Below are positions 46,071 through 60,100 of a stretch of 64,000 nt of DNA, piece by piece (the first letter of the stretch is position 1; each line of letters starts with the position of its first letter). The notes under the pieces were generated by a model. The model worked only from the letters and a program-made list of their open reading frames with translations. It had not been told where the DNA came from and did no database searches. The stretch is from Adineta ricciae (lineage: Eukaryota > Rotifera > Eurotatoria > Adinetida > Adinetidae): positions 248,001 through 312,000 of the forward strand of contig CAJNOJ010000046.1 in assembly GCA_905250025.1 (NCBI GenBank). The letters run 5' to 3'. The translations under genes were made by a program, and so were the position numbers.

Positions 46071-46094
46071 GTGTGTGTGTGTGTGTGTGTGTGT
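46071..46094. repeat. (GT)n microsatellite
   Basis: Twelve uninterrupted GT units downstream of the aquaporin gene, followed by TATATAG. Confidence 0.95.
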
Positions 46095-47069
46095 ATATAG
46101 ATTAGTCGCGATGATTTGTTTTCTTTTTCTTTTTCTTTCGTTTTTGTTAGCATAGAAATGTTAAGTGTGGATTTTCGTCTTTTTTTTCCTTTTCCGTTGC
46201 TCAATTATTGATGTTGGAGGATGAAAAACATACTCTATGTTGTGTGTGTGTGTGTCTCTACTAAAGATATTCAATCGAAATCAATAAACTGAACCCAAAA
46301 AGAAATGATCATATCCGATGGAAATTGCAGGTTTTATTCTAAAAGATTTGCTTGATTGATTATGTTCGTTCAATGAATATATAGTAAACGTTGCGATCAA
46401 TCAGTAATCTTATTGCACTTTTTCATCTTGATTACGAAAACAAAATCAATTAATTGAAAGAGTGGCACCACGTAATGCAAAATCATTAGAAAAAAAGAAC
46501 TGTTTTTTTTCAGTCCATCTTTAATTTTGGGCAGTTGGTTCGCTTACAATAACTTTTACATCAATTCTCTCTTCAAGAAAAGAAAAAGAGGACAGTTAAC
46601 GTACCCATCTATTTAATGATAGAACAATGATGTATTGTTCTCTTTTCTGTAACGTTCGACTATGCAACGGCCAAGGTGACAAGAACGTGACAAAGATGGT
46701 CGAGGTCAATGGTATAATGTTTCTGAAATGAGAATATGTCATGTCATTATCTATTGTAACCTTTCACCATAACAATGATCTACTTGATCAGGTTTATTTA
46801 ACTAAATATACAAGAGTATTTCACATGTAATTATATGCTATTAATAGATTATCTGATCTAGAGGAGATATTTTTGATTTGAATAGATATGACAATCATAA
46901 TCATCATGTTCAATGTTTTTAGAGAGCGATGTGTGCATAGCGTCATCTATCACGAATAATCTGATTGGCGGATTTTGATACAGTTAAGTTGAATAGAAAA
47001 GTTGAGAAAGAATAACAAGGGGGCAGAAGGGTAGATCGATTGTTTGGTGTTTTCTCATGCTGATATTCT

Positions 47070-47077
47070 AATTGTAG
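47070..47077 (+). promoter_or_regulatory. Acceptor-like site at RTF1 start codon
   Basis: TATTCTAATTGTAG ends three bases before the ATG at 47081, with no matching upstream exon seen. Candidate spliced-leader acceptor. Confidence 0.35.
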
Positions 47078-47080
47078 ACA

Positions 47081-50000
47081 ATGAGCAAATCCGATACACG
47101 TAAACGACAGCGAACAACAAGTGGAAACAGTGATTCCGACTCCGATTCCGACCCTTCACGTCCAAAACGTAAATAAAACGACATTTTCTTTCCAAATTAC
47201 GTTGTGATTAATTTCATCTTTGTGAAGACATTTTTGCTGATGGTTATGATGAAAACTATCGTGGCGATGCAAATGATCGAGCTTGGCTAAAGACTTTATC
47301 CGAACGTGAGCGTGAAGCCGAATTATTAAAAAGACATGAACAACGAGAAATAATCAAACGTCGGTACGTATTGTCTTCAATCGATGTCACTAATAAATGC
47401 AGCTGAACTCGTTTTTCCATTCAGTGAGGAAATTAACAAGCGGTTGAAATCAAAAGCTGAAGAATCGGGAATAAAGAGTGAAGAAGAAGGTGAAATTGAT
47501 GATCATGACGATGACAGTGATAATGAAAAAGCGAACAAAACTTCTACGCGAAAATCCACATTGTACGATGATAACATTTACGCCGAAGACGACGATGATG
47601 ATTATGCATCATCGGCCAATCGCCGGAAACAGATCAATGCATCGAAACAAAAAGAAACTGAACATAGTAAATCCCTGCAACTGCTAGTCGAAGGACGAAA
47701 GAAAAAGCAAGGTAAGACAGAATTTCAATTGATTTCAACATTGGCATGTTGGATTTTCGTAGATGAAAAACTAAAGAAAAGTTTACTCAAAACCGACGAA
47801 GGTTCGTCAAGTGATGATGATGCGTCTGAAAAACCTTCGAAATCAAATGACAACGATGTTAAATGGAAAGTTACCGATGTCTATCAAACGTCCAGCGATG
47901 ATGATGACGAAGATGAAGACGATGAGGATAGTTTAGGAAATGCGCGTAATCGTCGTCTTCGTTCACGGTAATTTCCAACTATTCGATGGTTAAACTGAAG
48001 TTTTGCCAAACTTTTTCTTCTGTTCAGTTCACCCGATGATCGAATGCTTGATTCACGTGAGCACGACACGAAACGAAAAAGATGCACACCGATTACTACT
48101 AAAGATCAGCTGAAATCAATGATCTTATCACGTTTTCGTATGGAAAAGTAAAAACCCAAGCTTTCTTTGCTTGCTTATCGACTTTCTTCAATAGATGGTG
48201 CCATGCACCTTTCTTTGCCGATGTTGCCAAAGGGGCTTTTGTTCGCATCAATATCGGTCAAAGCAATGGTGAACCTGTTTATCGAGTGAGCTCTTTTTTT
48301 TTGCTCAGAAATCGAATTTGACCGAGCTAATCATTTGTTTAGGTCTGTGAAATCAATGATGTAGTAGAGACTGGGAAAATTTACAATCTTGGAGTAACGC
48401 GGACGAACAAAGGACTTCGTTTAAAGTAACAAATATGCAAATTGTACATCTTTGGAAATGATTTGTTTTTCTCGTCGTTCGGATAGACATGGCAATAACG
48501 AGCGTATTTTTCGACTTGAATATGTGTCAAATAATGAAATCTCCGATAATGAATTTCAACGATGGAGAGAAGCAATGATTCGACAAGTGGGAAAATATAC
48601 ATAGAAGAAATCGATTTTCACTTTTTTCTTTTTTAGGGAATCGCATTGCCAACGCTCGATGATTTGGAAAAGAAGACGAAACAAATTGATAAATTCAAAC
48701 ATTATGTTTATAACAACAATGATATAACGAAGATGGTCGAAGAAAAGAAACGCTTTCGGAAAGCACCAATCAATTATGCAGTAACAAAAAATGAACTCAT
48801 GAAAGAAATCGTATGTTTTGATATAACCTGTTCAACGAGAGAAATTTGCACTTTTACTCATTGATTGTTTTGTAGGAAATAGCCAAAGATGATAACGATG
48901 TAGAACGAGAAAATGAATTAAGAAAACAATTAATAGAAATGGAAGAAAAAGCGTCTGAACTCGATCGTAAAAGATCAGAAAATATTTCAGTCATGGCGTA
49001 AGTAGCACAAGCGTGTAAGAGAAAGAAAGGAAGAAAGAAAGAGAGAAAGAAACAGAATAGAAAAAGTGAAAAAAAGAGGTCAAAAAGAAAGAGGGAGAGA
49101 GAGCAGTAAGGTATGAAAAGGTCGACAGATACAGTATATTCGGACATCAATATTCAATAAATATATGCGTCGTCGATACATTTCACGTTATATATGGTTA
49201 TTCGTTATCGGGTTTTTCTCTTTGTGGATTATTTTTTACCCGAAAGATAATTGCGACAACGATCGACGAATTGTATCAAAGGATGAATCATATGGGACAT
49301 ATGACATACCAAACATAGTGCATTTCATCACTGGGCAAGGTGATGCGAGTGAGACGATACTTGATCAATTTGGTCCACGTCTTGCTCACCGTCGATTAGA
49401 ACGAGCTTCATCTGAATTTCATCTAATCAATTATCTCGTACTCCTTTCTGCTCGTCAACATATTAACCCTGACCAAATTTATGTTCACTATACTTATGAA
49501 CCAACCGGTTATTGGTGGATGAAAGCAATGCAAGATCGACAATTAAACATCACTATGAACAAAATCCCACCAATCACATCGATTTATAATCATCCATTGT
49601 ATCATCATGCGCATCGGAGTGATATTCGACGATTGGAAGTGCTCGATAAATATGGCGGAATATATTTGGATCTTGATGTTCTCGTTCTCAGTTCGTTTCG
49701 ACAACTAATTGCGAATTCACAACAAGTCGAAGCTATTTTTGCTTGGGAAGATAAAGATTTTCAAGCTGTATGCAATGCTGTTATTCTAGCGCCGAAAACA
49801 TCGAAATTTCTTCGACGTCTCTATCATTCATACCAAAGTTTCAATTCCTCATGTTGGGCTTGTCATTCCGTAATATTAACTGGTCAACTAGTCACGATCT
49901 ATCCGAATGAAGTTCACGTTTTACCTTCCAAAGCGTTCTTTACACCATCTTGGTCACATATCGAGGAATTATACGTTTACAATCAATACGATTTTCGAGA

Positions 50001-50982
50001 GAATTATGCGTGCCATCTATGGAATTCATATGTCGGGAATCTATTCTTGCATAATTTGACGACGAATTCCATTTTACAACCTGAGAAAATGACGACGTTC
50101 GTGCGAATGATTTATCATGCTGTTGGAAAAGAGAAATTGAAGGCCATTGCGCGAGAGAATCTTTCGAAATAAACTTGTATAGAAATATTTGTTTTGTATA
50201 AAATTTTCTTACTGTATTCATTCTTATTCTTTGTTTCAGTGAGATAAATCGAAGAAACCGAGAGAGTACACAGAAAAATATTGAAATGGTCTTAGCTGTA
50301 AGTTAAGCGTGATGTTTGCAATCGAATTCAGGGTGCATTTTCTTTCTCTCTCATAGCGTAAAGCACAAGAAGAACAAAATGCAGCAGCTGATCCATTTAC
50401 ACGACGTCGTTGTGCACCCACACTTGTCACCAAAGTATGAACTTGATTTATCAAATGAAACGCATGCTGAAACGGTTCTTTAAGACTCCGCAATTGAGTA
50501 ATAAAGAAGAATTGATACGTGGATTACATCAAGAACGAAAAGCGGCTGAAGCAGCAGCAGTAGCAGCAGCGAAGAAAAAACTCGATGAACAACAACGTTT
50601 GCTGGTAAGGTTTCTTTCTACACACGAAATCACGGCATCTATTCGATGGTTTCTAGTCTAACACAAACAAATTTACAACTACTACAACAATAACTAAACA
50701 AGAACCAACCGATAAAATGGTAGGCTTTCTCCCGATAAGGTTTCATTGCATATGAGTCATGCGAGAACAATGTAATTACTCGTATAGACGAAATTGATTC
50801 GCAATTTTTCTTGCGAAACGGAATCATGTGTTTTTGACTTTTTTTAGCATTCGGAAAGAAGTTATTCGTCAATGACAACAACCGAACGTGGATCATTTAC
50901 ATCGTTCTCCGAGCACAATGATGAAATGTTCACATCCCACGATTTTGAGCTTGACTTGAATATCAAGCTGTTTCCTGAATAG
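47081..50982 (+). CDS. RTF1: RTF1, Paf1 complex subunit with Plus3 domain
   Basis: Nuclear elongation factor that helps recruit the Paf1 complex and stimulates histone H2B ubiquitination. Fifteen exons: 47081-47168, 47228-47363, 47425-47711, 47763-47967, 48028-48147, 48195-48285, 48343-48425, 48487-48586, 48637-48810, 48876-48997, 50240-50297, 50357-50434, 50485-50604, 50657-50719, 50848-50982; 619 aa against 710 in human. Seen: an acidic, Ser-rich amino half, the histone-modification-type segment [18 protein letters not shown], the Plus3 domain ([20 protein letters not shown] to [11 protein letters not shown]), coiled helices, [10 protein letters not shown], and an acidic carboxyl end ([10 protein letters not shown]). 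Most introns are 47-65 bp; intron 10 (48998-50239) is 1242 bp and contains a complete gene on the same strand. Confidence 0.95.
49018..49105. repeat. Purine-rich low-complexity tract
   Basis: GAAA/GAGA-rich sequence between the RTF1 intron donor and the nested gene start. It could be part of the nested gene's promoter; no motif identified. Confidence 0.7.
49165..50172 (+). CDS. GT32-like glycosyltransferase gene nested in RTF1 intron
   Basis: Intronless ORF of 335 aa, same strand as and wholly inside RTF1 intron 10. A short basic cytoplasmic end and one membrane anchor ([17 protein letters not shown]) are followed by [11 protein letters not shown] and the signature of the DXD sugar-transferase family ([20 protein letters not shown] then LDLDVLV), with the metal-binding DLD. 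These enzymes act in the Golgi on glycans or lipids; the exact donor is unknown. AATAAA (50168-50173) overlaps the stop codon, so the gene appears to carry its own polyadenylation signal. Lack of introns among intron-rich genes suggests arrival as a retrocopy or by transfer (inference). Confidence 0.85.
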   Translation: MRRRYISRYIWLFVIGFFSLWIIFYPKDNCDNDRRIVSKDESYGTYDIPNIVHFITGQGDASETILDQFGPRLAHRRLERASSEFHLINYLVLLSARQHINPDQIYVHYTYEPTGYWWMKAMQDRQLNITMNKIPPITSIYNHPLYHHAHRSDIRRLEVLDKYGGIYLDLDVLVLSSFRQLIANSQQVEAIFAWEDKDFQAVCNAVILAPKTSKFLRRLYHSYQSFNSSCWACHSVILTGQLVTIYPNEVHVLPSKAFFTPSWSHIEELYVYNQYDFRENYACHLWNSYVGNLFLHNLTTNSILQPEKMTTFVRMIYHAVGKEKLKAIARENLSK

Positions 50983-51170
50983 TCAATCTATATTCACTCA
51001 ATCTTTTGTTTAATGTTGTATACCACATTTTTCATCTCACTACCTATATTTTTTTTGTTTGTTTGTTTGTTTGTTTGTGCCTGTACATGTAAAGAAAGGA
51101 AAAGATAGAACTTTATATACATATAGATATCCTCAAAGAAAAACCAAAACGACAAACAAAAATTTTCATG

Positions 51171-51186
51171 TATTTTCGTTTTTCAG
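51171..51186 (+). promoter_or_regulatory. Acceptor-like site before UBR5 start codon
   Basis: TATTTTCGTTTTTCAG ends eight bases before the ATG at 51195, in the 212-bp gap after the RTF1 stop. It is a strong acceptor sequence without an identified donor exon, hence a candidate trans-splice site. Confidence 0.4.
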
Positions 51187-51194
51187 ATTATTTA

Positions 51195-54100
51195 ATGGAA
51201 TATTCCACGCATGTATTTATCCAACAAACACCGATTACAGAACAGAATTTTGAATTAAAGTAAGAGAAAAGGCTTTCATGATTGGATTTGTTGATCTATT
51301 CGTTTTCTAGACTTCAAGATATATCGGATCAAATCACAACAAATGGTTGTGCATGTCCGAGTGTCTTTGCGCCATTTACAAATCTTGTTGTTCAACAAGC
51401 AGTAGTTTCATCGCGACATATTGCCTTTCTTCTTCAAGTAAAATCTATCTAAAGCGCAAAAACAAGGATGAAATGATCGAATGTTTTGCCTTTCAGGACG
51501 GACGAATATGTCGAGTGTCATTTCGAGTTCAAGCTGATAAAATTGAACCGATTCCTACAGAAACAGCAAAGAGTAAACCAAAACATTTAACACCACAAAC
51601 AACACGTCCTCAGACCCGTCAACCTATTCATCGTTTAAACAATTTCGATCGTCCCAGTTTCGAAAATCTTGTTTTATCATCGCCCAACCCTTCTATAGCT
51701 GCACACAATGCTGCTGCAGCGGTCGCAAACACAACTAATACTAATCCAAGTGGACAAGTGGATCTACTGCCACAACTGCAAGCTGGTTATCCACTAAGTC
51801 GACAGCGACATCATCTAATTCGAACGGCACGCGGACGTACAGGAATTATCTTTGGTTCACGACCTCTAATACCGGCGTCAAGTGTGCCCGAAGAATTAAT
51901 TGAACAAGTATGTTGAATTCGATGAAGTTTCTCTTCTAAATTATTTCATCTTAGGTTCAAGTAGTTCTTCAAGGAAAATCAAGAAATGTTATCCTACGAG
52001 AATTACAAAGAACGGTAAATGAACTTCGAAAATTTTAATATTGTAAAATACCTAATCATTTTCTAATTACAGAATTTAGATGTAAATATGGCTGTGAATA
52101 ATTTACTTGCACGCGATGATGAAGGCGATGAAGATCTTGATGATGATTATGTCGGAGGTAAGAACAAGTTTGACAGTATTTTTTAATAGACAATACTCGT
52201 TGTTTAGCTGATCTGATTTCATTGCTGGACGTGAATCCACACAATGAACATCCAGGTATTATTCTTGAATCGGAATTTTTCGACGAAGCAGATTTCGCCT
52301 TGCGATACAGCAATATACAACGTCGAGTTGTTTCTGCACGAATCGGAAATGTTGGTATGTATTTACAACATTGAAAAGTCGTGTTGGAACTTGAGAAAAT
52401 ACGTTCTTTTCTTTCAGCAAATAATCCGTCAACACCAACAGTAGCATCAGCAGCTTCCGCTGCGATCAATTCTAGTTTAGGTGATCTGTCGAATGTTAAC
52501 AATCCATCTTCAGCAAATCCTCCTTCGACAACGAATTCTTCAACTGTTGTCACATCATCGACAAATCCATCGTCAACAACAAGCAGTTCATCGGAACGCG
52601 ATCGAAAACGAAATCGTTATGATCCCCGTTGGTTAGATGGTTCTTTGCGTGAAGAACTCTTCGGTCGGATCGATCGAGAATTGAAACCAGATGATTTATC
52701 GATTGTGAAAGACAATAACTCAACAAAAACTTCATCGATTCGTAAAGATCAGAACTCCTCTTCGAATCCATTATCGCAAACAAACCCACCGGCTTATCAG
52801 CAACAAGTATCTGCACCGGCTGCCATATCGACAACTCCAGTTCAAAATCCTGTTGTCTTCGGCGATCAGCTACAATTCTGGACTGATAACAATTCGGAAA
52901 ATACTTATCCACGTTTTACACACATGGCTTGCCTTTATTCGGAACTAATTGCTATCAATACAAACGGGCAATTGTGCCAGTGGAATTGGCAAGATGAATA
53001 TCCATATCAAGATGCGGACAATTCTCAAATAAAACATCCTAAAACAATGGTTTTACAATTATTAAACGAAAAAATTCTTCATCTTTCTGCCAATATTATT
53101 CGTGCATCTGTTGTTACTGAAACTAACCGTTTAGCGACGTGGATTGATGAATCCTTGGGCTCACAAGTCAATTTCAAATTTCAACATTCGCTGCAGGAAC
53201 TTTCACCAACCATTCCTCTGCATATTGTTGATATTCAAACATCACCATTGTTCACGGTTGTTCGTACTGATACCAATGATCTCTATTGGTATGGTTTGTT
53301 GCCAAATAAACCACGAAAAAAATTACTGGAACGTTTAAAAGAAAAAACACGAAAAAATCGTACGAACAACTCGACTCAACAACAGCAACAGCAGCAGATT
53401 ATCACGATTGGATCATCGGTTTGTTTAATATCGAATCCGTATTACAATCAAGGTGCATTAGCATTCTGTATTCGTGATGGGCAACCGAAATTAGGTCAAT
53501 TAATGGAGCAAGCATGGATGCTATCGAACACCGCACGATTTCGCATTAAAATTCCGGAATTGATTACCAATAAGAATAAAGAAGATGATAAGAGTTCATT
53601 AGAAATGCCGCCTCCACCTTCACCAGCTTCGTCAACATGCAGCGTAGATTCGAATACAAGTTTCGCCTCGTCATTAAAACGTAAAAAACATACGAGTACA
53701 AGTACTACGACAACGGCAGCAGCAGCAGCAGCAGTAGCTACTCCGAGTGGTGCTGGTGGTAATGGTTCGAATCCTTTTCTAATGACAATTAACGATAGTG
53801 ATTCTAATGAACAACAGCAGCAGCACAGCAAAATTAAAGATGAAGAGTACTGGCCGTTGGATGAGGTGATCTTTATTGAAGATTGCAAAGTAGCGCCCAT
53901 TGGCAAAGTTGTTAAAATCGATGGATCGCTCGTCTTAGTCAGATTTCCTTCGAAGAACAATAATAACGAAATCAATGACGTGAATTTGGATGCAACTAAT
54001 CTGGAAAATTGCCGAATACTTCGAAAAGATGATTTACAAGTACGTTCATCTTCTTCAATATTTCTGTACAATAATCTTTAATTTAGGTCGTCAAAGGAAA

Positions 54101-57100
54101 TACGATTCCGAAAACGCCTGATTGTACATTATCGATCACGAATGCTAAACGTATTGCATTAGAACACGGCAAACTTTTAATTTACTCAATCGATAAAGAT
54201 TGTACGTTCAGTCATACTTTTGTAGTCATTTAAAGTTGCAACTATCTTTTTTAGATCTTCATACATTACAAATTCGCGATTCAACTATTCATTACATTAT
54301 GTATGAAGTCGGTAGTAACAATGGTTTATGTCGTTCCATCCGTCAGAATCTTTTACCATTGATTAACAATCGTCAGTCATTATTATCTTTCCTTGGAGCA
54401 AATCTCAATTCGGTGTGCCTAGCAACATTGAATTCTACGGATATTCCTCGGTTATTAATCGATGGCAATCGATTACTTTACCCATTTATCTACAATCAGG
54501 ATGGTACAAATTTAAAAGAACCACAATGGAAGAACTTATTGGGAATCAACTATTTTTCTCAAGGAATCGTTCCGTTGAAGAATGCTGATCATCTGAACAA
54601 AAATCATATCATTTTAAATATCATGCAGATTCAAAAAGGTATTCTAATTCCGCATATCCTTCGTTATGATGTGGAGAGAATTCGTTCGATTTTAAATGAG
54701 ATTGAATTAACGAAAAATCGCGATTTATTGAAATTAATCCTAGAAGAACGATTAGACGGCTGTCGAAATCTGTTTCATGCTTGTGTTCATATCGCAACGC
54801 CAATGAATAACAAAGAATATTCAATAAATGATGAACAAGTTCAAAATGAAAGCAATACAAACTTAAAACGAATATCATTTGCAATTGATCTTCTGCACGC
54901 ACAAGGCAATTCTGATCACAATTATGGTGAACGCAGTACGGCTTCAGCACCGACAACAATTTCGTCGTCAGCAACAAATAATGTATGGACAAATGAACCA
55001 ACACCGACCGATGCTCAACCACCTTCATCGCCAACGATGCCGTCGGGAACTTCATCAAATCTCTATCGAGTAAGAATCTTGTCTTGACCTATTCGACTCT
55101 ACTTTGTTTCGTTTTGTAGAGCTTATCAACAGGTACATCTTCGATAAATCCGGGCTCATTGTCTCCATCGTACAATCCTACGAGTCTATCATCAAAGATA
55201 CAACAAATTCAATATCTTCAAAATCAATTGTATTCACAACCAACACGTTCGTCACGTTCGAATTCCAATGATTTCTCCGTTTGGTCATCATGCAAATATG
55301 ACGAACGTGAAAAGCGTATTCGTTCGATAAAAATTCTTCGTCTATTACTCGATTATCCACTCTTTCAAGAATATCTCCTGTCCTTACTTAGTTTTCGCAA
55401 TTTAGAAGGTCAAACACCCTTTATGTCAGCTGTTAATTCACGTGCATACCAATGTGCCTTGATTCTCTTCGAATACGCCTTGAAAGTATCCAAACGGGAA
55501 TCTCAAGTCGAATCCACCTCGGCCTCTGTTCAATTTTTTCTTGACACTTCATTACTATCGCCCAGCACCGTCAGTGATCCGAAACAACAGCTCGATAATC
55601 TTCTTCTACGAATGATCTATCCATTAACATCCACTTGTTCCGATTATTCACCATTATATACCATATGTACTAACGATACATGTTCATTTACATGGACCGG
55701 TGAAGAGCACATTAGTCAAGCTATCTTCGAATGTAAAACATGTGGTCTATCAGGTACATTATGTTGTTGCAGTGAATGTGCTCAAACGTGTCACAAGGGT
55801 CATGATTGTCGACTGAAACGTACATCACCAACAGCATACTGTGATTGTTGGGAAGTGTGCAAATGTAAATCGTTAATAGCTGGTGATCAACAAAAGCGTT
55901 TGGAGTTATTTAAACTTCTGTTAAATCAAACGAATTTGGTGCAAATACAAAACTCTCGATATGAAAATATTCTTCTGTATCTGGTGCAAACAGTTGGAAG
56001 ACAAATAATTGAACAACAACAATTTCCTCGAACGTCCACAGCTGCAATTTTACAACAACAAGCGAGAAAGTCTCGTGAACAGTTGACGAATTCGTCAGCG
56101 ACAAGTGGGGCAAAGAAATTGCAACATCAAAATTCGTCATCAGGCTCAACTAATAACAATAATTCAACAAATCAAATGGATTTGGATTCGAACAGTAATA
56201 TTCCAGATCATCATTTAGAACCGCCACAATTCTGTAAGTTATTCAGTGGATCTTTTTTTTCGTTCTTCTTTATCAATTCATTTGTTTGTAGGTCGTCGAG
56301 CACTCGAACTCATTTTAGCAGATTGGTCTGGTGTTAAATCAATGCTTTTATGCGGTTGTCCTGATGACATTGATCCGACTAATATCAATCCGAAAGAAGT
56401 CACTTCAATTCTTTCGGCCTGTCCACCGGTTTTATCAACGTATGACAATGAACATCTATTTTCGTTAGAACAACAACAACAAACAAGTCAACTCGATCGT
56501 TTCACATATTTTCTTCTCGCTAAGTGTAATACAATCAAACAGACGGGCTCAACCATGGGTGCAACAACAAAAAATGCTTCATCCACATCCAATGAACTTC
56601 TCGATATCCTATTAAATACTTTGATACGTGAAATGTCGAATCCAACACATCGCGATATGGCTCGTTTCGTGACTGCACGATTTGTTCGCAGTGTCATACG
56701 TTTATTTATCATTTTAAGTCTAGAATCTGTCCCTGATAAATCATCATCGTTGTCCAATCAACAACTATCATCAGGCACGACAATCAAACGTATATCTGCG
56801 ACAACAGTAACCGGTGCCACGATTACCACAAGTTCAAATCTCTCGTCGTCGTCGTCGTCGTCATCATCAACAATCAATGGTCCACAAGCTATTCTATATC
56901 AATGCAAACGAATATTTCAAATGCTAACTCTCATATCGATCAATGCACTCGTTCATACAGCTGATTTGTTACTTGCACCTGTTCGTCATGGCATAGCGAA
57001 ACCAACGGCCATGTTCAATCTGTTATCCTCTCATACGGATATTTTACAAGGTCTCGAAGAAGTATTCAATATTGATTCCGAATCGTATCGTTCTTATCAA

Positions 57101-60100
57101 GAAAGTAAAAGTAATAACTTTCAACGTACAACCGATTCACTGTCTCAACCGATCAATGAACTGAATGAAACCGATATTGATGACAATCAAAATTCGATCA
57201 ATCCGAACAATATGAATCAAACAACAATCGAATTGAATGAAGATGATGACAATAATTCGGACACTCAATCTCAACATGAAACAACTAATCCCATAAGTAA
57301 TTCGAATATGAATGAACAACCAACAATACGCGAAAACGCTGGTGGTTTGAGCGATAATGAAAGTGAAATGGAATTAGAATTACTTGCTGAATCAGACACG
57401 GACAATGAAAGTAATCGTAGCGCACCGAACACAAACACACATCGAACATCAGCAACAGCTGGCAGTGAAAACATGGCCTTATTTTCCGATGATGAAAATT
57501 CCGAATCGGACGATGCTGATAGTGTACGAAGTGACAGTGTTCTCGGCGAAGGTGATGAAACGAGTCAACCCGAGCCAATGATTTTCGACGATGCACGAGA
57601 TGCTCTAGCTGCTGCTGCCGCATCTTCAACAACAACAGTAACGCCAAGTGCTGTTACAAATGATCGCCTCGTACTTCTACCAGCAGGTAACACAACAGCT
57701 AGTTCGAATACACAGCCGACAAATGCGACCGCTACTAGTCATCTCAATGTACCAAGATTAAACGCTCGAACAACTATGGCCAGTACGTAGTTCAATGTTG
57801 AATAGAATGCCTGTTATGAAACTTTCGTGTCTATTTAGGTTCGTTATTTGGTGACAGTCACTCCCGACGACAACTTGCACCTGTTGCGACAACATCGCCA
57901 AGTCTAAGCCATTCGACATCAGTTCAACAACAACAACAACAGCAGCAGCAACAACAACAAACTCATGTGCAACAGCAACCACAACAAACACAAACGACAA
58001 ATCTGATATCGGTTAACACCACGAATTCGTTGTTGGCACGAGCGTTCGGAATTATTATTCGACAAATTACTGATCTATTAATCAGATGGCCATCTGTACT
58101 CTCAGCTTCATCTCTCTATCATGACATATTAATAACATCGGCAACTGTCGAAGAACAAAACGCTCTCGAAAGTATTCAAGTAAGTTTGAGATTTTCTCAG
58201 AAGTTTCATTTGATTGTCTTCGTTTTTCAATCGAATAGAACGAAATTGAACAATGTCTATATCCAACCTGGCAATGGTTTGCAACAGTTATGGATTCCTT
58301 TGAATCTCAATTACGTTTCGGTATGACATTGAGCAATTTAACTCACAATGAAAACGATACAACTTACCACGGAAATCGTTTCCTTAAAAATCTAATCGAT
58401 CGTGCGCAGATTGAAATAAAGAAAAAGTCGACAGCAGCAACAAATCGAACAAATAATATTCCTGTCAATGGTAAGCTCACCGTTTGCCATAGGATTTTCT
58501 TAAAACTTCGCCTTTATTTAGAAAAACCCGTGAACAATCGTCTAGAATTTCTGAACTATTCATTATCTTTGATGCGTTCGATTCATGAACATGGCGATCA
58601 AGAGCCGACATTGGATGTTCTCTCGTATAAACACTTAGCATACATACTCGATTCATTTATATATTATTTTCGCGAAAGCGGTGTTACTGAATCGAGTCCA
58701 CCGGTTAGAACTAATTGGAGAGAAGTGACCGATGAAGCAACAAATACTTCGATGAATGAGAATACAACTAATGAAGAAACAGTCACATCAGCAAATACAT
58801 TTTTTCAACGTTCACCATCGACCTTATGTCTGAGTTCATTAGGACCCGACCCTTTTCAAATTACCATCGATGATTCTTTACCATTGGCATGTCGTCCACA
58901 ATTGCTGCAGCCAATTTGCCGAAAAGAAGATCTCTTCGGTCGATTTTTGTATGATCAGACAGCAGCAAGACTTTCCCACGTATCATCTCAACTCGGTCTA
59001 TCTCATCGTGAAAGTTCAATCCCGGATTTTCTCCAGCCGAATTATTTGAATTTGTTTCATAACAACGAAGAAAAGAATCAAACGAAAACAAGAGATGATG
59101 ATCGTAAGTGAACAAAGTATGATCATGAGAAGTATTCATGTGTTGTTCTGTTTCAAGGTATGGCAGTCGACGTGTTACTTGATTTGAGCGCGGGATTGAT
59201 TTCATCCGATAAGACATCATCGGTTCGCAAAAAGTAGGCTTGTTGGCATAAGGATTTCATTTATCATTTGAGTATATTCTAGGCAACAAACATCGCATTC
59301 GATGCTTCTGAATGGTTCATATGAATATTTATTAGCACGATGGAGATTCTCAATCGAATTGTTCGTGAAACTATTCTTGGACGATGTTGGAAGTGAGCCA
59401 GGATCGATTATTAATGAATCAAGTGGATTCTCCGCTCGAGAACAACGTTTTCGTCATGATATGGAGCGATTGAAGAACGCTCATCAAAAAGATATTCGGT
59501 TTGAAGCGGTAAGATTTTTACTACTTCCACCGATCTCATCGGTTCTTATTTGAATCATTCTCTTTAGATGGAACGTGATCGGATATTATTAATTCAAAAG
59601 ACATTTCGTACATTGAATTCATGTTACAATCGAAATCAAAGTATGAGTTCCTCATCATCTGTACCACCACTAGCTGTTCAACGAGTCAAAGTTACATTCA
59701 AAGATGAGCCAGGCGAAGGAAGTGGAGTGGCACGAAGTTTCTATTCTTCAATTGTTGAAGTAAGTCGAAACGTGTGAACTCATGATTGAAAATTACCGTT
59801 TTATCCCCTAGGCCATTTTATCTGAAGAGAAGTTACCAGTGTTAGAATTGAGTAATCATGGTGTTACATCAGCTGCTCAGCCAACTTCAAGCTCATTATC
59901 ATCATCACACGCTCAACGGCAGCAACGACCATCGCGCGAACGTCGTACAACGTTAGCAACCTATCTCCGTAGTGATCGCCGATCTTCGTCCGTACTTCTA
60001 TCATCCGAAGCTCGTCCATTTAAATTTTCCTTATCGTCGAATGATTCCTCAACAGCAAGCAATACTTCGGATTCAAATATTAATGAACATTGGGCACCAA

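Larger units (their letters stand above)
45920..47080. other. Intergenic, no gene seen
   Basis: Aquaporin 3' flank and RTF1 promoter side. A (GT)n repeat lies at 46071-46094 and a shorter one near 46242. Nothing coding recognised. Confidence 0.5.

Noticed and set aside
53496-54071. 191-codon minus-strand ORF
   Set aside because: Antisense to UBR5 exon 7; runs of Leu, Ala, Val and Cys arise from the sense Gln, Ala and Thr codon runs.
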